Shown here piece by piece: positions 50,272 to 50,874 of a stretch of DNA of 50,874 bases. Numbering within the stretch: the first letter of the stretch is position 1; every line of letters starts with the position of its first letter. Below the pieces are notes generated by a model. It ran no database searches and was not told the DNA's origin. It saw only the letters and a list, made by a program, of their open reading frames with translations. This DNA comes from Streptomyces resistomycificus. GTDB lineage: Bacteria; Actinomycetota; Actinomycetes; Streptomycetales; Streptomycetaceae. The translations under genes and the position numbers were made by a program. Where the stretch lies: positions 317,016 through 367,889 of the forward strand of contig NZ_KQ948991.1 in assembly GCF_001514265.1 (NCBI RefSeq), given 5' to 3'.

Positions 50272-50628
50272 TCACTCGCCGATCTTGTAGGGGCCCGGCG
50301 CGGCGTCCTCTCCGGGGCGGCGCAGCTCCTCGTTGTCGCGCAGGGCCTCCTCCAGCTGGTCCTCGAGGCCGATGATCCGGCAGGCGGCCTCGATGGGAGT
50401 CCCCTGGTCGACCAGCTCACGGGCGCGGGCGGCCAGGCGCAGCTGGTGGCGCGAGTAGCGGCGGTGACCGCCGTCCGACCGGGTCGGGGAGACCAGCCGC
50501 GCCTCGCCGAGGGACCGGAGGAAGCCGGGCGTGGCGCCGATCATCTCGGCGGCGCGGCCCATGGTGTACGCCGGGTAGTTGTCGTCGTCGAGCCGACCGA
50601 CGGCCTGCGACTGGTCTTCCGAGGGCAT
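50272..50628 (-). CDS. MerR-type helix-turn-helix regulator
   Basis: A 118-aa protein with a winged helix of the MerR class: YTMGRAAEMIGATPGFLRSL (residues 21-40) and GGHRRYSRHQLRLAARAREL. A short coiled-coil-like helix (GLEDQLEEALRDNEELRR) follows. There is no effector domain, so it is of the short type. The ATG at 50628 with GGAAGG is preferred to an upstream reading that loses codon bias. It lies upstream of csp copy 2 and could regulate it. Confidence 0.85.
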   Translation of the reverse strand: MPSEDQSQAVGRLDDDNYPAYTMGRAAEMIGATPGFLRSLGEARLVSPTRSDGGHRRYSRHQLRLAARARELVDQGTPIEAACRIIGLEDQLEEALRDNEELRRPGEDAAPGPYKIGE

Positions 50629-50732
50629 GGACGCCTTCCCGCGGGTCTTCGGAACGCGGCCCGCCACAAGGGCCTCTTGTCCCCGCACCCGAACTCTAGT
50701 CGCCCGAGTGGAATCCCTGTCGCGGCGGACAC

Positions 50733-50873
50733 AGATGTGCGGTCTTTCCGGCGAGCCGGTCCTCCGTCCGCGTCCCACGGGGCCGTGCCGGCGCGCAGGA
50801 TCGCCTCGGCGAGCCGGTGGGTGTCGGGTGTGCGCTGGGCGGCGGGGAGGCGGGGCGGCAGGGCCCGGAGGCC
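50733..50873 (-). other. Possible 3' end of a leftward gene at the right edge
   Basis: One leftward frame entering from the right edge has strong third-position G/C bias over about 40 codons (LRALPPRLPAAQRTPDTHRL, then AEAILRAGTAPWD). Bias then fades, and no stop occurs until well inside the MerR gene. It may be the tail of a real gene with a frameshift, or a remnant. Confidence 0.25.
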
Positions 50874-50874
50874 C

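Overview
The window is about 72% G+C, and its genes show the strong third-position G/C bias of a high-GC actinomycete. It carries a spore-pigment type II polyketide operon in whiE order, an ECF41 sigma factor, a class F sortase, Tat and Sec exported enzymes, and cold-shock genes with a shared leader. Together these point to a Streptomyces chromosome, probably an arm or sub-arm region rich in niche genes. I saw no tRNA, rRNA, CRISPR array, insertion sequence or phage gene.

Layout. 1-1.1 kb: a cell-surface ice-binding-like protein (DUF3494), cut by the left edge. 1.7-6.4 kb: a GNAT-like acetyltransferase coupled to a STAS anti-anti-sigma protein, a small membrane protein and three DUF5994 paralogues. 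6.2-7.8 kb: a PAP2 phosphatase whose 3' end has been joined to the stump of a PRC-barrel gene by a deletion. 8-11.4 kb: a peptide/metallophore-type ABC importer (fused permease plus lipoprotein) behind a DtxR/DmdR1-type iron box. 11.4-13.8 kb: a TetR/amidohydrolase operon divergent from an unusual SDR. 14.2-16.5 kb: an ECF41 sigma factor and its oxidoreductase. 16.7-18.3 kb: an FAD monooxygenase. 18.5-19.8 kb: a probable sortase substrate and a class F sortase. 20-25.3 kb: the whiE-like operon (ORFI to ORFVII), closed by a strong hairpin against a convergent O-methyltransferase.

26.5-31.2 kb: a secreted beta-helix protein and a FrcBCA/XylFGH-type sugar importer. 31.2-33.5 kb: a DUF4232 lipoprotein divergent from a membrane-anchored XRE regulator. 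33.8-37.9 kb: a beta-propeller protein, a CBM-PL9 pectate lyase behind a perfect LacI-type operator, and a membrane protein. 38-38.3 kb: two minisatellite arrays. 38.3-41.4 kb: a LysR / beta-lactamase-fold pair and a Tat-exported metallo-beta-lactamase-fold hydrolase. 41.5-44 kb: a carboxymuconolactone decarboxylase with a textbook ECF41 promoter and a secreted TAP-like peptidase. 44.1-46 kb: a GH97 glycosidase interrupted by a single in-frame TGA. 46.2-50.6 kb: a cold-shock region with two csp genes, a DEAD-box helicase and a MerR-type regulator. A stand-alone trpF lies within it.

The most notable points are the ECF41 sigma factor with a consensus target about 26 kb away, the iron-boxed Opp-type importer, the sortase with a repeated non-LPXTG motif in its neighbour, the stand-alone trpF, the double-truncation scar at 6.35 kb, the nonsense codon in GH97, and the 21-nt leader element shared by the two csp genes.
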